The position numbers and the translations under genes are program-made. From Mangrovimonas sp. TPBH4 (lineage in GTDB: Bacteria; Bacteroidota; Bacteroidia; Flavobacteriales; Flavobacteriaceae), in NCBI RefSeq assembly GCF_001280505.1, contig NZ_LBIO01000055.1, forward strand, positions 1-64,000: a stretch of 64,000 bases of DNA, written 5' to 3'. The notes under the pieces are model-generated. The model was not told where the DNA came from and ran no database searches. It saw nothing but the letters and a program-made list of their open reading frames with translations. Positions 52,615-61,451 of the stretch are shown in pieces (within the stretch, counting starts at the first letter, position 1; each line of letters opens with the position of its first letter).

Positions 52615-54171
52615 TTATAAATTCTCTGTAGCAGCTTCTGCACAACGTTCGCCATCCATGGCTGCGGAAATAATTCCACCGGCATAACCGCCACCTTCAC
52701 CACATGGGTAAAGATTGGATATTTGAGGGTGTGCAAGTTGTTCGTTTCTAGGAATATTCACAGGTGAAGAAGTTCTAGATTCCACGCCTATAACATTAGC
52801 TTCGGAGGTATAATAACCTTTCATTTTTTCTCCGAAGGCTTTAAACCCTTTTCTTAACGAACCGCCAATAAGTTTTGGTAGTAATGAATGCAATGGTGCC
52901 GATTTTAATCCCGGTTGGTAAGATGTCGGGTTGAGATCGGTTGATAAATTGCCTTCCACAAAATCGGTGAGTCGTTGCGCGGGAGCAGTTTGGGTTCTGC
53001 CTCCAGCAGTAAAGGCCAAACGCTCCAAATCCTTTTGATATTCCAAGGCTTTAAATACACCGTGCTTTTCATATTTGTGCAAATCGGTGTCAGCATTTAT
53101 TTCAACAACAATCCCTGAATTTGCAAATTCATTGTTGCGTTTTGATGGCGACATTCCGTTTACCACCACTTCTCCATTAGCGGTTGCCGCAGGCACAATA
53201 AATCCGCCGGGACACATACAAAAAGAATAAACACCGCGATTGTTTACCTGCTGTACCAGACTATAGGCTGCAGCGGGTAAAAGTTCATCGCGTTGTCCAG
53301 AACAGTGATATTGTATGGAGTCGATAATATGTTGTGGATGTTCCACACGAACGCCCATTGCAAAAGATTTTGCTTTTAAAGAAATGTTTTTGTCGTTCAA
53401 TAAATAGAAGATGTCTCTTGCAGAATGTCCCGTAGCAAGAATTACGCGATTCACAGGAATCTCTTCTCCTTTTTGTGTGTGGATGGCCGTGATGGTACCG
53501 CCCTTAATTGTAAAATCGGAAACACGGGTTTCAAAATGAACTTCTCCTCCGTATTTCAATATGGTTTCACGAATGTTGGTAACCACCTTTGGCAATTTAT
53601 TGGTCCCAATATGGGGGTGGGCATCCACTAGAATTTGGTCTGTGGCACCGTGATACACCAAATTTTCAAAAATTCTGCGAACATCACCGCGTTTCAAACT
53701 GCGGGTGTAGAGTTTCCCATCACTATAAGTCCCAGCACCGCCTTCTCCAAAACAATAGTTGGAGTCTTCATTTACAAAATGCTCTTGGTTGATGGCTCTG
53801 AGGTCGCGGCGTCTGTCTTTTACATTTTTACCTCTTTCGAGAACTACTGGTTTAAATCCTAATTCAATACAGCGCAAAGCGGCATACATTCCTGCGGGTC
53901 CAAACCCAATAATATGTATGGGTTTGGCATTGGAAACATCTTTGTAATCAAATTGGTATTCTGAAGTGTCAGGAACGGGTTCCTTTATGTATACAGCTAT
54001 TTTGTAATTAAGAATGATGAGGCGTTTACGGGCATCAATAGATTTACGCAACACTTTAATTCCTGAAATGTCTTCTGCAGGAATATCTAAAAATTGAGCT
54101 GCTTTAAGAAGCAGAATATCGCTTTGCCTTTCCTCTTCCAGAGTTACACGCAGCTGTATGTCTTTTACCAT
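52615..54171 (-). CDS. FAD-dependent dehydrogenase (COG2509-type)
   Basis: 518 residues. A ~80-residue N-terminal domain (IQLRVTLEEERQSDILLLKA) precedes the FAD motif IIGFGPAGMYAALRCIELG. Further motifs are FGEGGAGTYSDGKLYTR, LATGHSARD and a C-terminal YPCGEGGGYAGGI. The gene matches a widespread but poorly characterised family of predicted FAD oxidoreductases. No pathway is evident from neighbours. Confidence 0.85.
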   Translation of the reverse strand: MVKDIQLRVTLEEERQSDILLLKAAQFLDIPAEDISGIKVLRKSIDARKRLIILNYKIAVYIKEPVPDTSEYQFDYKDVSNAKPIHIIGFGPAGMYAALRCIELGFKPVVLERGKNVKDRRRDLRAINQEHFVNEDSNYCFGEGGAGTYSDGKLYTRSLKRGDVRRIFENLVYHGATDQILVDAHPHIGTNKLPKVVTNIRETILKYGGEVHFETRVSDFTIKGGTITAIHTQKGEEIPVNRVILATGHSARDIFYLLNDKNISLKAKSFAMGVRVEHPQHIIDSIQYHCSGQRDELLPAAAYSLVQQVNNRGVYSFCMCPGGFIVPAATANGEVVVNGMSPSKRNNEFANSGIVVEINADTDLHKYEKHGVFKALEYQKDLERLAFTAGGRTQTAPAQRLTDFVEGNLSTDLNPTSYQPGLKSAPLHSLLPKLIGGSLRKGFKAFGEKMKGYYTSEANVIGVESRTSSPVNIPRNEQLAHPQISNLYPCGEGGGYAGGIISAAMDGERCAEAATENL

Positions 54172-54224
54172 GTGGCAAAATTACTGAAAAAGTAGCTTTT
54201 ATTGCGATTTATTAAGCTAGAGAA

Positions 54225-55109
54225 TTACGCGCGTTCGTAAGTTAAAAATGAAAATGAGTAATCGTGCTTGTCGTCTTTTTGGTGGAATTTATTAGCCACT
54301 TCCTTCCATTGCATTGGATCTATTTCAGGGAAATAGGTGTCGCCTTCAAAACTTTCATGAACTCTGGTCAATTCAATTTTATCGGCAATGGCCATAGCTT
54401 GTTTGTAAATTTCGCCACCACCAATAATATAGGGCTGAGGATCACTTTGGGCGGCATCGATGGCATCTTCCAAGGAGTGCACCAAAACTACTCCGCTGGG
54501 GACTTTGTAATCCTGTTGGGTGGTGATGACAATATGGGTTCTGTTTGGCAGCGGTTTTGGGAAACTTTCAAAGGTTTTTCTTCCCATGATAATATGGTGT
54601 CCGTTGGTTAGGTTTTTAAATCGTTTTAAGTCGTCACTTAAATGCCAGATCAAGTCATTGTCCTTCCCGATAACATTGTTTTCTGCAGCCGCTACAATAA
54701 TGGTCAATTCACTGTTTTTTGCTGGTTTTACAGCTGTAACTGTTGGCTCTGGAAGTGTTTTTTTAAGCTCTTCAATTTTTGCTTTCTGTTTGGCGACTAA
54801 CTTATTTAATTGGTTTTGTTCCCAATCTTTGCCCATAAATCTGTGGGTTACGAACACATTAAAGGTATGGTAGAGCAAAAAGAACAACCAAATAACGATA
54901 GGGTAGACAAACCAATTGACTCCAAAAGGTTTGACATCTTTGCCGATGCCCATGGCAAGGTTGGCAAGGATTAGAAACACGGCACCAATTAAGAAAACCA
55001 CAAAATGGGAGTATAGACGTTTTTTTTGTTTGATGCGCTTTTGGGCGTATTCAAGCATTTCCAATTGTTCTTTGTCTATTTGCGGTGTTGGTTTCTTTTT
55101 TCCGAACAT
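54225..55109 (-). CDS. Dihydrofolate reductase fused to an N-terminal two-helix membrane domain
   Basis: 294 residues from the ATG at 55109. Residues ~8-95 are a 2TM domain (HFVVFLIGAVFLILANLAMG and WFVYPIVIWLFFLLYHTFNV) followed by a helical linker (LVAKQKAKIEELKKTL). Residues ~135-294 are a complete DHFR: IIVAAAENNVIGKDNDLIWH, the substrate-binding Asp in LSDDLKRFK, IIMGRKTFES, IIGGGEIYKQ and a C-terminal YSFSFLTYER. It reduces dihydrofolate, the product of ThyA encoded close by. The 2TM part usually occurs as a separate small protein in relatives as far as I know, so the fusion is notable. Confidence 0.85.
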   Translation of the reverse strand: MFGKKKPTPQIDKEQLEMLEYAQKRIKQKKRLYSHFVVFLIGAVFLILANLAMGIGKDVKPFGVNWFVYPIVIWLFFLLYHTFNVFVTHRFMGKDWEQNQLNKLVAKQKAKIEELKKTLPEPTVTAVKPAKNSELTIIVAAAENNVIGKDNDLIWHLSDDLKRFKNLTNGHHIIMGRKTFESFPKPLPNRTHIVITTQQDYKVPSGVVLVHSLEDAIDAAQSDPQPYIIGGGEIYKQAMAIADKIELTRVHESFEGDTYFPEIDPMQWKEVANKFHQKDDKHDYSFSFLTYERA

Positions 55110-55339
55110 AGGTTGAATATTAGTTAATGTAAATTTACTCTTTTTAGTGTAAATGGATAACATTAATTTATGGAAAGGAAATGGGAGTGTGATGCGTTGA
55201 AAATGAAATGGATATGGTATTGTTTATGGGGTTTGGATTTTAAAACGCCAAAAAACAGAAGTTTTTATTTTGTTCTTTAAATTAAAATAAAGCCATTTTT
55301 AAGAAAATGATAAATATTCGGTATATGTCTTTATTTCAG

Positions 55340-55370
55340 TTTGTTGCTGAAGTTTTCTTTCATAGATTTG
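55340..55370 (+). promoter_or_regulatory. Consensus Bacteroidota promoter of the E-set gene
   Basis: TTTG (55340-55343), 19-bp spacer and TAGATTTG (55363-55370) match the TTTG / TAnnTTTG consensus without mismatch. The predicted leader is about 15-16 nt. Confidence 0.6.
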
Positions 55371-55392
55371 AGTATAATTAATTCATTTTACC

Positions 55393-55689
55393 ATGGCAAT
55401 TTCAAAACAATACCTAAAGAGTAAACCAATTTGTAAAGTCACTTTTTCCTTACCTGCAGAGGAAGCGAGCAAAGTAGCTTTGGTAGGCACCTTTAATGAC
55501 TGGGATACTGGAGCTGTAGAGCTTAAAAAATTGAAAAATGGCACCTTTAAAGGAACCTTGAATTTAGAGAAAGATCATTCGTATGAATTTAGATATGTGG
55601 TAGACGGAACCTATGTGAATGACGACCAAGCCGATGGCTACAAATGGAGTGATTATGCTTCAGCAGACAATTGTATTTTGAACCTATAA
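55393..55689 (+). CDS. Stand-alone E-set (isoamylase N-terminal/AMPK glycogen-binding-like) protein
   Basis: 98 residues. VTFSLPAEEASKVALVGTFNDWD is quoted as KVALVGTFNDWD; together with YEFRYVVDGTYVNDDQAD it gives the classical glycogen-binding E-set (CBM48-like) pattern. There is no catalytic domain. It probably binds alpha-glucan or acts as a small cytoplasmic binding module. A consensus promoter precedes it and a strong terminator follows, so it is monocistronic. Confidence 0.85.
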   Translation: MAISKQYLKSKPICKVTFSLPAEEASKVALVGTFNDWDTGAVELKKLKNGTFKGTLNLEKDHSYEFRYVVDGTYVNDDQADGYKWSDYASADNCILNL

Positions 55690-55708
55690 CCTTTTTAATT
55701 CCATATAA

Positions 55709-55745
55709 AAAGCGCTTTAAGAATCCTTAAAGCGCTTTTTTTTTT
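55709..55745. terminator. Strong terminator between the E-set gene and thyA
   Basis: A 13-bp perfect stem (AAAGCGCTTTAAG / CTTAAAGCGCTTT) with a 4-nt loop and about ten T on the + strand. A shorter T run on the minus strand suggests it may also end thyA transcripts. Confidence 0.88.
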
Positions 55746-55761
55746 GAATATATTTTGGGCA

Positions 55762-56586
55762 TTATACGGCAACCACTCCCTTAATGTGAGGATGTGGATC
55801 GTAGCCGACCAATGTGAAGTCTTCAAAAGTAAACTCAAAAATATCCTTGATTTCTGGGTTTAAAACCATGGTAGGCAAAGGTCTTGGCTCTCTGGATAAT
55901 TGCAGTTCCAATTGCTCGTAGTGGTTGCTATAAATATGGGCATCTCCAAAAGTATGGATGAATTCTCCGGCTTCATAACCACAAACCTGAGCCATCATCA
56001 TGGTCAAGAGGGCGTAGGATGCAATGTTGAACGGTACCCCCAAAAAGATATCGGCGCTGCGTTGGTAGAGTTGGCAGGAAAGTTTGCCATTGGCCACATA
56101 AAATTGAAAGAAGGCATGGCAGGGCGGCAATGCCGCTTTTCCATTGGCAACATTCTCACTGAAGCTTTTCGAAGTATCAGGAAGCACCGAAGGATTCCAT
56201 GCGGAAACCAACATACGTCTGCTGTCTGGATTAGTTTTCAGAGTTTGGATGACTTCCTTGATTTGGTCGATCTCATCGCTGTTCCAATTACGCCACTGAT
56301 GTCCGTAAACGGGACCTAAGTCACCATTTTCATCGGCCCATTCATTCCAAATTCTAACGCCGTTTTCAGTAAGGTACTCGATGTTGGTATCCCCTTTTAA
56401 AAACCAAAGCAATTCGTAAATAATGGATTTTAGGTGCAATTTTTTGGTGGTCACCATCGGGAAGCCTTCGCTTAAATCAAATCGCATTTGGTATCCAAAT
56501 ACACTTTTGGTTCCTGTACCTGTGCGGTCAGATTTTTCATTACCATGCTCCAAAACATGCTTGACAAGGTCGTGGTATTGTTTCAT
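55762..56586 (-). CDS. thyA: Thymidylate synthase
   Basis: 274 residues, full length. The catalytic Cys is in [28 protein letters not shown] and the C-terminal [10 protein letters not shown] are diagnostic. It makes dTMP from dUMP using methylene-tetrahydrofolate and yields dihydrofolate, which the DHFR fusion nearby would recycle. Confidence 0.97.
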   Translation of the reverse strand: MKQYHDLVKHVLEHGNEKSDRTGTGTKSVFGYQMRFDLSEGFPMVTTKKLHLKSIIYELLWFLKGDTNIEYLTENGVRIWNEWADENGDLGPVYGHQWRNWNSDEIDQIKEVIQTLKTNPDSRRMLVSAWNPSVLPDTSKSFSENVANGKAALPPCHAFFQFYVANGKLSCQLYQRSADIFLGVPFNIASYALLTMMMAQVCGYEAGEFIHTFGDAHIYSNHYEQLELQLSREPRPLPTMVLNPEIKDIFEFTFEDFTLVGYDPHPHIKGVVAV

Positions 56587-56738
56587 ATTCCTAGTTCTGT
56601 ATCTCTGGGATTTCTTTGTTTTTAGTTGAAAAACATGCCGTAAACTTACATGTCTAAATATGGGGCTAAATTAGAAAAAAGGCAAACAAGAAATTGGTGA
56701 GGCTATGAAATGATATTAAAAGTTATCAACTAAACAAG

Positions 56739-56756
56739 AACACAATAGATTGTGTT
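56739..56756. repeat. Inverted repeat between nupC and thyA
   Basis: AACACAAT-AG-ATTGTGTT, an 8-bp perfect stem with a 2-bp spacer, 13 bp past the nucleoside-transporter stop. A weak T-rich stretch follows on the minus strand, so it could be a weak terminator or an operator for thyA. Confidence 0.4.
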
Positions 56757-56768
56757 TGGTACAGTTGG

Positions 56769-58481
56769 TTAACCAATAATCATTCCTGCAATAGTTGCTG
56801 AAATTAAGGACGCAATAGTACCTCCAATTAAAGCTTTAATTCCAAATTCTGATAAGGTTTTTCGTTGACCAGGCGCCAAGGAACCAATTCCTCCAATTTG
56901 AATTCCAATGGAGGCGAAATTGGCAAAGCCACAAAGCATGTAGGTGGCCATGATTACGGACTTTTCGTATTTAAGGTGAAGGACATTTCCAATATCTTTG
57001 AGTTCAGCCAATTGAATGTAGCCCACAAATTCACTGGCTACCAATTTAACGCCTAAAAGTTGTCCCATTAACGCGACATCTTCTTGAGCAACCCCAATGA
57101 GCCACATGACGGGAGCCAAAATATAACCAAGGATAAATTCAAGAGAGAGACTGTTATAAATGGTATGGTTGGACACAAGGGTATTCAAGGTGGTGATGTC
57201 TCCAAACCATTGTAAAATACCATTAAGCATGGCTATGAATGCCAGAAATACTAACAACATAGCGCCTACGTTCACGGCCAATTTTAATCCTTCGGAAGTA
57301 CCGTTGGCAATGGCATCCAAAATATTGGAACCAATATCGTCATGGGTGACTTTAATTTCCGAGTCAAAAGTTTCAGTTTGGGGAAATAAAATTTTGGAAA
57401 TTACAATGGCTCCGGGCGCGGCCATCACTGAGGCTGCCAATAAGTGTTTGGCATAAAACAACTCCATGGCAGGATCGCCTCCTCCCAAAAATCGTATGTA
57501 TGCTGCCAAAACACCACCTGCCACGGTGGCCATTCCGCCTACCATGACTAATAAGATTTCAGAACGGTTCATTTTTTCCAAATAGGCTTTGATCATCAAA
57601 GGGGATTCTGTTTGGCCCAAGAAAATATTTCCTGCCACACTTAAACTTTCGGCCCCGGAAATCTTTAGTAATTTGGAGAGTAACCAAGCCAATCCTTTTA
57701 CCACTTTTTGAATGATTCCTAAGTAAAATAACACGGAGGTCAATGCCGAAAAGAAAATAATGGTAGGTAAAATGGAAACGGCAAACGTTATCAGGGAATC
57801 TTCAATTTTATCGGATATAAAAGATTTGAATAGAAATTCTGTTCCGGCCATGGTGAAGTCCAAAATTGAGACAAAAATACTACCTACCCATTCAAACATA
57901 CTCTGTATGAAGGGGACTTTTAAGACGCCAAAGGCCAAGAGCAATTGGGCTGCCAAACCAATGCCAACGGTTTTCCAATTTATAGCTTTTCTATTACTGC
58001 TAAAAAGGAAAGCAATGACCAAAAGTGAAAACATACCTAGAATGCCTCTCCAAAGACTGCCAAATGAAAAGCCTTTGCTTTTGATTAGACCCTTGGATTC
58101 ATTGAGTACTGGGCTTTGGGTGGCCGTAGGAAGTTGCTTTAGGCGATAAGTAATGTCTTTTTCGGAGAACACCAAAGTGGAATCAGTAAGTTCTTTGATG
58201 CTGAAATGGCGTATGGTGTCTTTGGGTTGATTGTAGTACAGTACCAAAACGTTGTTTTGGTGCACGTAATTTCCAGAATGAAGTCCTTGGCTTTCGGCAG
58301 ATGTTTGATAGGAAAACGACCCGTTTTCCAATTGAAAAAAATCTGAATCAGAAATGGAATAAAGTGATTGGCCTGCTTTGTTTTCTATAGTTTGAAATTG
58401 CCATTTTTTTTCAATGCTTTGGGAAAAGAGTGTATTTATTGCAAAAAAAATAGCTGTAAAAGCCAAGAAAAAATATTTCAT
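56769..58481 (-). CDS. NupC-type (CNT) nucleoside transporter with an N-terminal extracytoplasmic domain
   Basis: 570 residues. A signal peptide (YFFLAFTAIFFAINTLFSQ) and a ~105-residue strand-rich domain of lipocalin-like pattern (SIEKKWQFQTIENKAG, GSFSYQTSAESQG) precede a complete CNT transporter (about 145-570): GQTESPLMIKAYL, VGGMATVAGGVLAAYI and the C-terminal MLCGFANFASIGIQIGG. It probably imports nucleosides with Na+ or H+. The neighbouring thyA fits a pyrimidine theme. Confidence 0.9.
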   Translation of the reverse strand: MKYFFLAFTAIFFAINTLFSQSIEKKWQFQTIENKAGQSLYSISDSDFFQLENGSFSYQTSAESQGLHSGNYVHQNNVLVLYYNQPKDTIRHFSIKELTDSTLVFSEKDITYRLKQLPTATQSPVLNESKGLIKSKGFSFGSLWRGILGMFSLLVIAFLFSSNRKAINWKTVGIGLAAQLLLAFGVLKVPFIQSMFEWVGSIFVSILDFTMAGTEFLFKSFISDKIEDSLITFAVSILPTIIFFSALTSVLFYLGIIQKVVKGLAWLLSKLLKISGAESLSVAGNIFLGQTESPLMIKAYLEKMNRSEILLVMVGGMATVAGGVLAAYIRFLGGGDPAMELFYAKHLLAASVMAAPGAIVISKILFPQTETFDSEIKVTHDDIGSNILDAIANGTSEGLKLAVNVGAMLLVFLAFIAMLNGILQWFGDITTLNTLVSNHTIYNSLSLEFILGYILAPVMWLIGVAQEDVALMGQLLGVKLVASEFVGYIQLAELKDIGNVLHLKYEKSVIMATYMLCGFANFASIGIQIGGIGSLAPGQRKTLSEFGIKALIGGTIASLISATIAGMIIG

Positions 58482-58572
58482 CTGTTTGAGTTTATTAGAT
58501 CATATGTGAGCAACAAAATACTAATTTGAAGCACCCATAACCGTCATGCAAACACTCATTTAAACAGCGAAA

Positions 58573-59178
58573 CTAACGTTTGGAAATCTCGTCTCTTATT
58601 TTCGCGGCTTTTTCATAATCCTCATTTTTAACAGCTTCTTCCAAGAGTGCATTTAATTCTTGCAAAGTTTTGTCCTTGAAACTTTCCTGAATGCCGGCTT
58701 CAACCTCCTCTGCAACCAAATCATCCACAAGGATGCTATCGCCTTCATCTTCGCTTTTGGGGTTCACCTTTAAGTAAATCCCTGCTTTGTCCAAAATGTT
58801 CTTATAGGTAAAAATAGGAGCTTGGAATCTTAAGGCTAGGGCAATGGCGTCACTTGTTCGGGCATCGATAATCTCTTCAATTTTATCGCGTTCGCAAATC
58901 AAGCTCGAATAGAATACGCCATCCACCAATTTATGAATGATGACCTGTTTGACAACAATGTCAAACCGATCGGCAAAATTTTTGAATAAATCGTGGGTTA
59001 GCGGTCTTGGAGGGCGAATTTCTTTTTCTAAGGCAATGGCAATGGATTGTGCCTCGAAAGCACCTATTACGATAGGTAGTTTTCGGTCGCCGTCAACTTC
59101 ATTTAAAATTAGTGCATAGGCACCATTTTGTGTCTGACTATATGAAATTCCTTTTATGTTAAGACGTACTAAACTCAT
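58573..59178 (-). CDS. Bifunctional nuclease (BFN/DUF151) domain protein with UVR motif
   Basis: 201 residues from the ATG at 59178 (MSLVRLNIKG); a start 12 bp upstream is possible. The BFN domain (about 1-135) shows LPIVIGAFEAQSIAIALE and ARTSDAIALALRF. The C-terminus (LNALLEEAVKNEDYEKAAKI) is a UvrB/UvrC-type helix pair. Function in bacteria is not well settled; nuclease activity is known for some relatives. Confidence 0.9.
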   Translation of the reverse strand: MSLVRLNIKGISYSQTQNGAYALILNEVDGDRKLPIVIGAFEAQSIAIALEKEIRPPRPLTHDLFKNFADRFDIVVKQVIIHKLVDGVFYSSLICERDKIEEIIDARTSDAIALALRFQAPIFTYKNILDKAGIYLKVNPKSEDEGDSILVDDLVAEEVEAGIQESFKDKTLQELNALLEEAVKNEDYEKAAKIRDEISKR

Positions 59179-59195
59179 AATAAAAAACACAAAGA

Positions 59196-59262
59196 ACTGT
59201 TTAAATTAGGACTTTAGCAACAACTAATGACAGATTTTGTAAGTCAACTAAATTTAAACAGT
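59196..59262. repeat. 12-bp perfect inverted repeat between etfA and the BFN gene
   Basis: ACTGTTTAAATT (59196-59207) and AATTTAAACAGT (59251-59262) are perfect complements 43 bp apart, in a 112-bp gap just upstream of the BFN gene. Possible operator pair or a long-loop RNA structure. Confidence 0.5.
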
Positions 59263-59290
59263 CCTTTGAAGATACAAGTTAAAAAAAATA

Positions 59291-60250
59291 TTATTGTTGA
59301 GCCTTAAATGCCTTCAATTTTTCAATGAGTTTAGGAACAACTTCAAAGGCGTCTCCAACAATACCGTAATCGGCGGCCTTAAAGAAAGGAGCCTCGGGAT
59401 CGGTGTTGATCACTACTTTTACTTTGGAAGCATTGATACCAGCCAAATGCTGAATTGCTCCTGAAATTCCGATGGCAATATAAAGGTTGGAGGCTACAGG
59501 TTTTCCTGTTTGCCCAACGTGCTCGCTATGCGGACGCCATCCTAAATCGCTCACTGGTTTTGAACAGGCTGTAGCGGCTCCTAAAACATCGGCAAGCTCT
59601 TCTACCATTCCCCAGTTTTCAGGTCCCTTAAGACCACGACCACCAGACACTACAATCTCTGCATCGGCAATGGTAACCTGACCTGTTACTTTATCTACCG
59701 ATTCTACAGTTACTCCAAATTCAGGGATAGAAGGAGTGAAGTCCTCAGCGGCAGCAGCAGCACTATTTTCAACAAGGCCAAAGGCGTTTTTGGAAAGCGC
59801 CACCAATTTTACATCGGTGTTAATGGTAGTCATGTTGAATGCCTTATTGGTAAACGCAGTACGCTTAACAGTGAAAGGGGCAGTGCTTATTGGCGCTTCA
59901 ACTACATTGGATGCATAACCTGCATTAAGGTCTACAGCCAATAGAGGCGCTAAATATTTACTGTCTGCACTTGAGCTTACAATCACTACTTGGCTACCTT
60001 CTTTTTGAGCGGCTTGGGCAATGATACTTGCGTAGGCATTGGCATTGAATTTATCTAATTTGGAATCACTCACCTTTAAAACCTTGTCCACACCATAGCT
60101 TCCTAAAATAGAAGTGTCATCGGCATTAATGGAAACGGCCGTAACGGTAGTGCCCATTTGGTTGGCAACTGCTTTGGCGTACGACGCTACTTCCAGAGCC
60201 ACTTTTTTAAATGTTCCTTGTTCTGATTCTGTATATACTAAAACTGACAT
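59291..60250 (-). CDS. etfA: Electron transfer flavoprotein alpha subunit
   Basis: 319 residues. The C-terminal FAD-binding region has SGGRGLKGPENW and the signature ISGAIQHLAGINASKVKV, quoted in part as GAIQHLAGINAS, followed by INTDPEAPFFKAADYGIVGD. It pairs with EtfB, encoded 64 bp upstream on the same strand, to carry electrons from acyl-CoA and other dehydrogenases to the quinone pool. Confidence 0.95.
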   Translation of the reverse strand: MSVLVYTESEQGTFKKVALEVASYAKAVANQMGTTVTAVSINADDTSILGSYGVDKVLKVSDSKLDKFNANAYASIIAQAAQKEGSQVVIVSSSADSKYLAPLLAVDLNAGYASNVVEAPISTAPFTVKRTAFTNKAFNMTTINTDVKLVALSKNAFGLVENSAAAAAEDFTPSIPEFGVTVESVDKVTGQVTIADAEIVVSGGRGLKGPENWGMVEELADVLGAATACSKPVSDLGWRPHSEHVGQTGKPVASNLYIAIGISGAIQHLAGINASKVKVVINTDPEAPFFKAADYGIVGDAFEVVPKLIEKLKAFKAQQ

Positions 60251-60314
60251 AAGCTTAATTTGATATATAAAACTAAAATTGAATGAACCTCAATTTGATT
60301 TTATATGTAGGTTA

Positions 60315-61061
60315 TTAAATTACTTTGGCTTCGTTGTGAAGTAGGTTAACTAGTTCTTCTACATTGTCCGCATCTATTAAGGTAACTGCACCTTTTGGCG
60401 CTGGTTTTTCAAACTTAACAGAAGCTGTTTCTGCAGATGCCTCAACAGGCTCAAGAACAGTTAAAGGTTTTTTGCGAGCCATCATAATTCCTCTCATGTT
60501 AGGGATGCGAAGGTCACTTTCTTCTACCAATCCTTTTTGTCCGCCAATAACTAGAGGGAAGGAGGTGCTAACAGTTTCTTTTCCGCCGTCAATTTCTCTT
60601 GTAGCGGTAACCGAAGTACCTTCTACTTCCAAGCCAATACAAGTATTTATAAAGTTAGCATTGGTTAATCGTGCCAACATACCAGGTACCATACCGCCGT
60701 TGTAATCTATGGATTCACGTCCTGCAATTACAAGGTCATAGCCACCATCCTGCACCACTTTTGCCAATTGTTTAGCAACTACAAAACCATCTGTAGCTTC
60801 CGCATTTACACGAATGGCCGAATCTGCACCAATAGCAAGGGCTTTTCTTAGGGTAGGTTCAGTTTCTGGACCACCAACATTTACAACATCTACAGTAGCA
60901 CCTTGTTTTTCTTTAAACCACATGGCGCGGGTCAATCCAAATTCATCGTTAGGATTGATTACGAACTGAACACCGTTGGTGTCAAATTTAGTGTCGCCTT
61001 CGGTAAAGTTAATTTTTGAAGTCGTATCAGGTACATGGCTAATACATACTAATATTTTCAT
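60315..61061 (-). CDS. etfB: Electron transfer flavoprotein beta subunit
   Basis: 248 residues. MKILVCISHVPDTTSKI is the typical start. AGRESIDYNGGMVPGMLA and the C-terminal IPNMRGIMMARKKPL (the arm that contacts partner dehydrogenases) are family hallmarks. First gene of the etfB-etfA operon, divergent from pdhB. Confidence 0.95.
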   Translation of the reverse strand: MKILVCISHVPDTTSKINFTEGDTKFDTNGVQFVINPNDEFGLTRAMWFKEKQGATVDVVNVGGPETEPTLRKALAIGADSAIRVNAEATDGFVVAKQLAKVVQDGGYDLVIAGRESIDYNGGMVPGMLARLTNANFINTCIGLEVEGTSVTATREIDGGKETVSTSFPLVIGGQKGLVEESDLRIPNMRGIMMARKKPLTVLEPVEASAETASVKFEKPAPKGAVTLIDADNVEELVNLLHNEAKVI

Positions 61062-61451
61062 ATTGATATTATTATTTAATAAGTACTTTTTTTTTCGAGG
61101 TTACGAAGTTAAATAAATTCATTTATATATTTGCTATGCATGCATAATATAATTTTGCCTTTTTGAGAGAAATATGCCGTTTACGGTAAAAAATGTTAAA
61201 ATATAAATGCGCTTTTGTAGTAATTACTTAAAAATTGGAGCCAATTTGGTTCGGAAATAAAATCCTGTTTTGGCCATGCCCTTCCAAAATTTGCAAATCG
61301 TGGGAAAAGGGGATTATTTTTTTATGAATTATTCCTATTTTTGCTATCCAATTTAAACTTGAAATATAAATGAGAGGAGCCTTATTGTAAGGGGGACTTT
61401 TCCATACGACAATAGGTGAATTTTTTCTGACCATTTAAACAGAATATACAA
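61062..61451. promoter_or_regulatory. 390-bp divergent control region between etfB and pdhB
   Basis: No gene is supported. On the + strand two exact TAnnTTTG elements occur: TATATTTG (61126-61133) and TATTTTTG (61336-61343); the second would give pdhB a leader of about 100 nt, although no good TTG is found at the right distance. A 10-bp palindrome ATGCATGCAT (61136-61145) and CCGT-TT-ACGG (61177-61186) are possible operators. Confidence 0.35.

Noticed and set aside
61371-61391. Seven-codon leader frame (ATG AGA GGA GCC TTA TTG stop) before pdhB
   Set aside because: Too short and without regulatory codon bias; likely chance.
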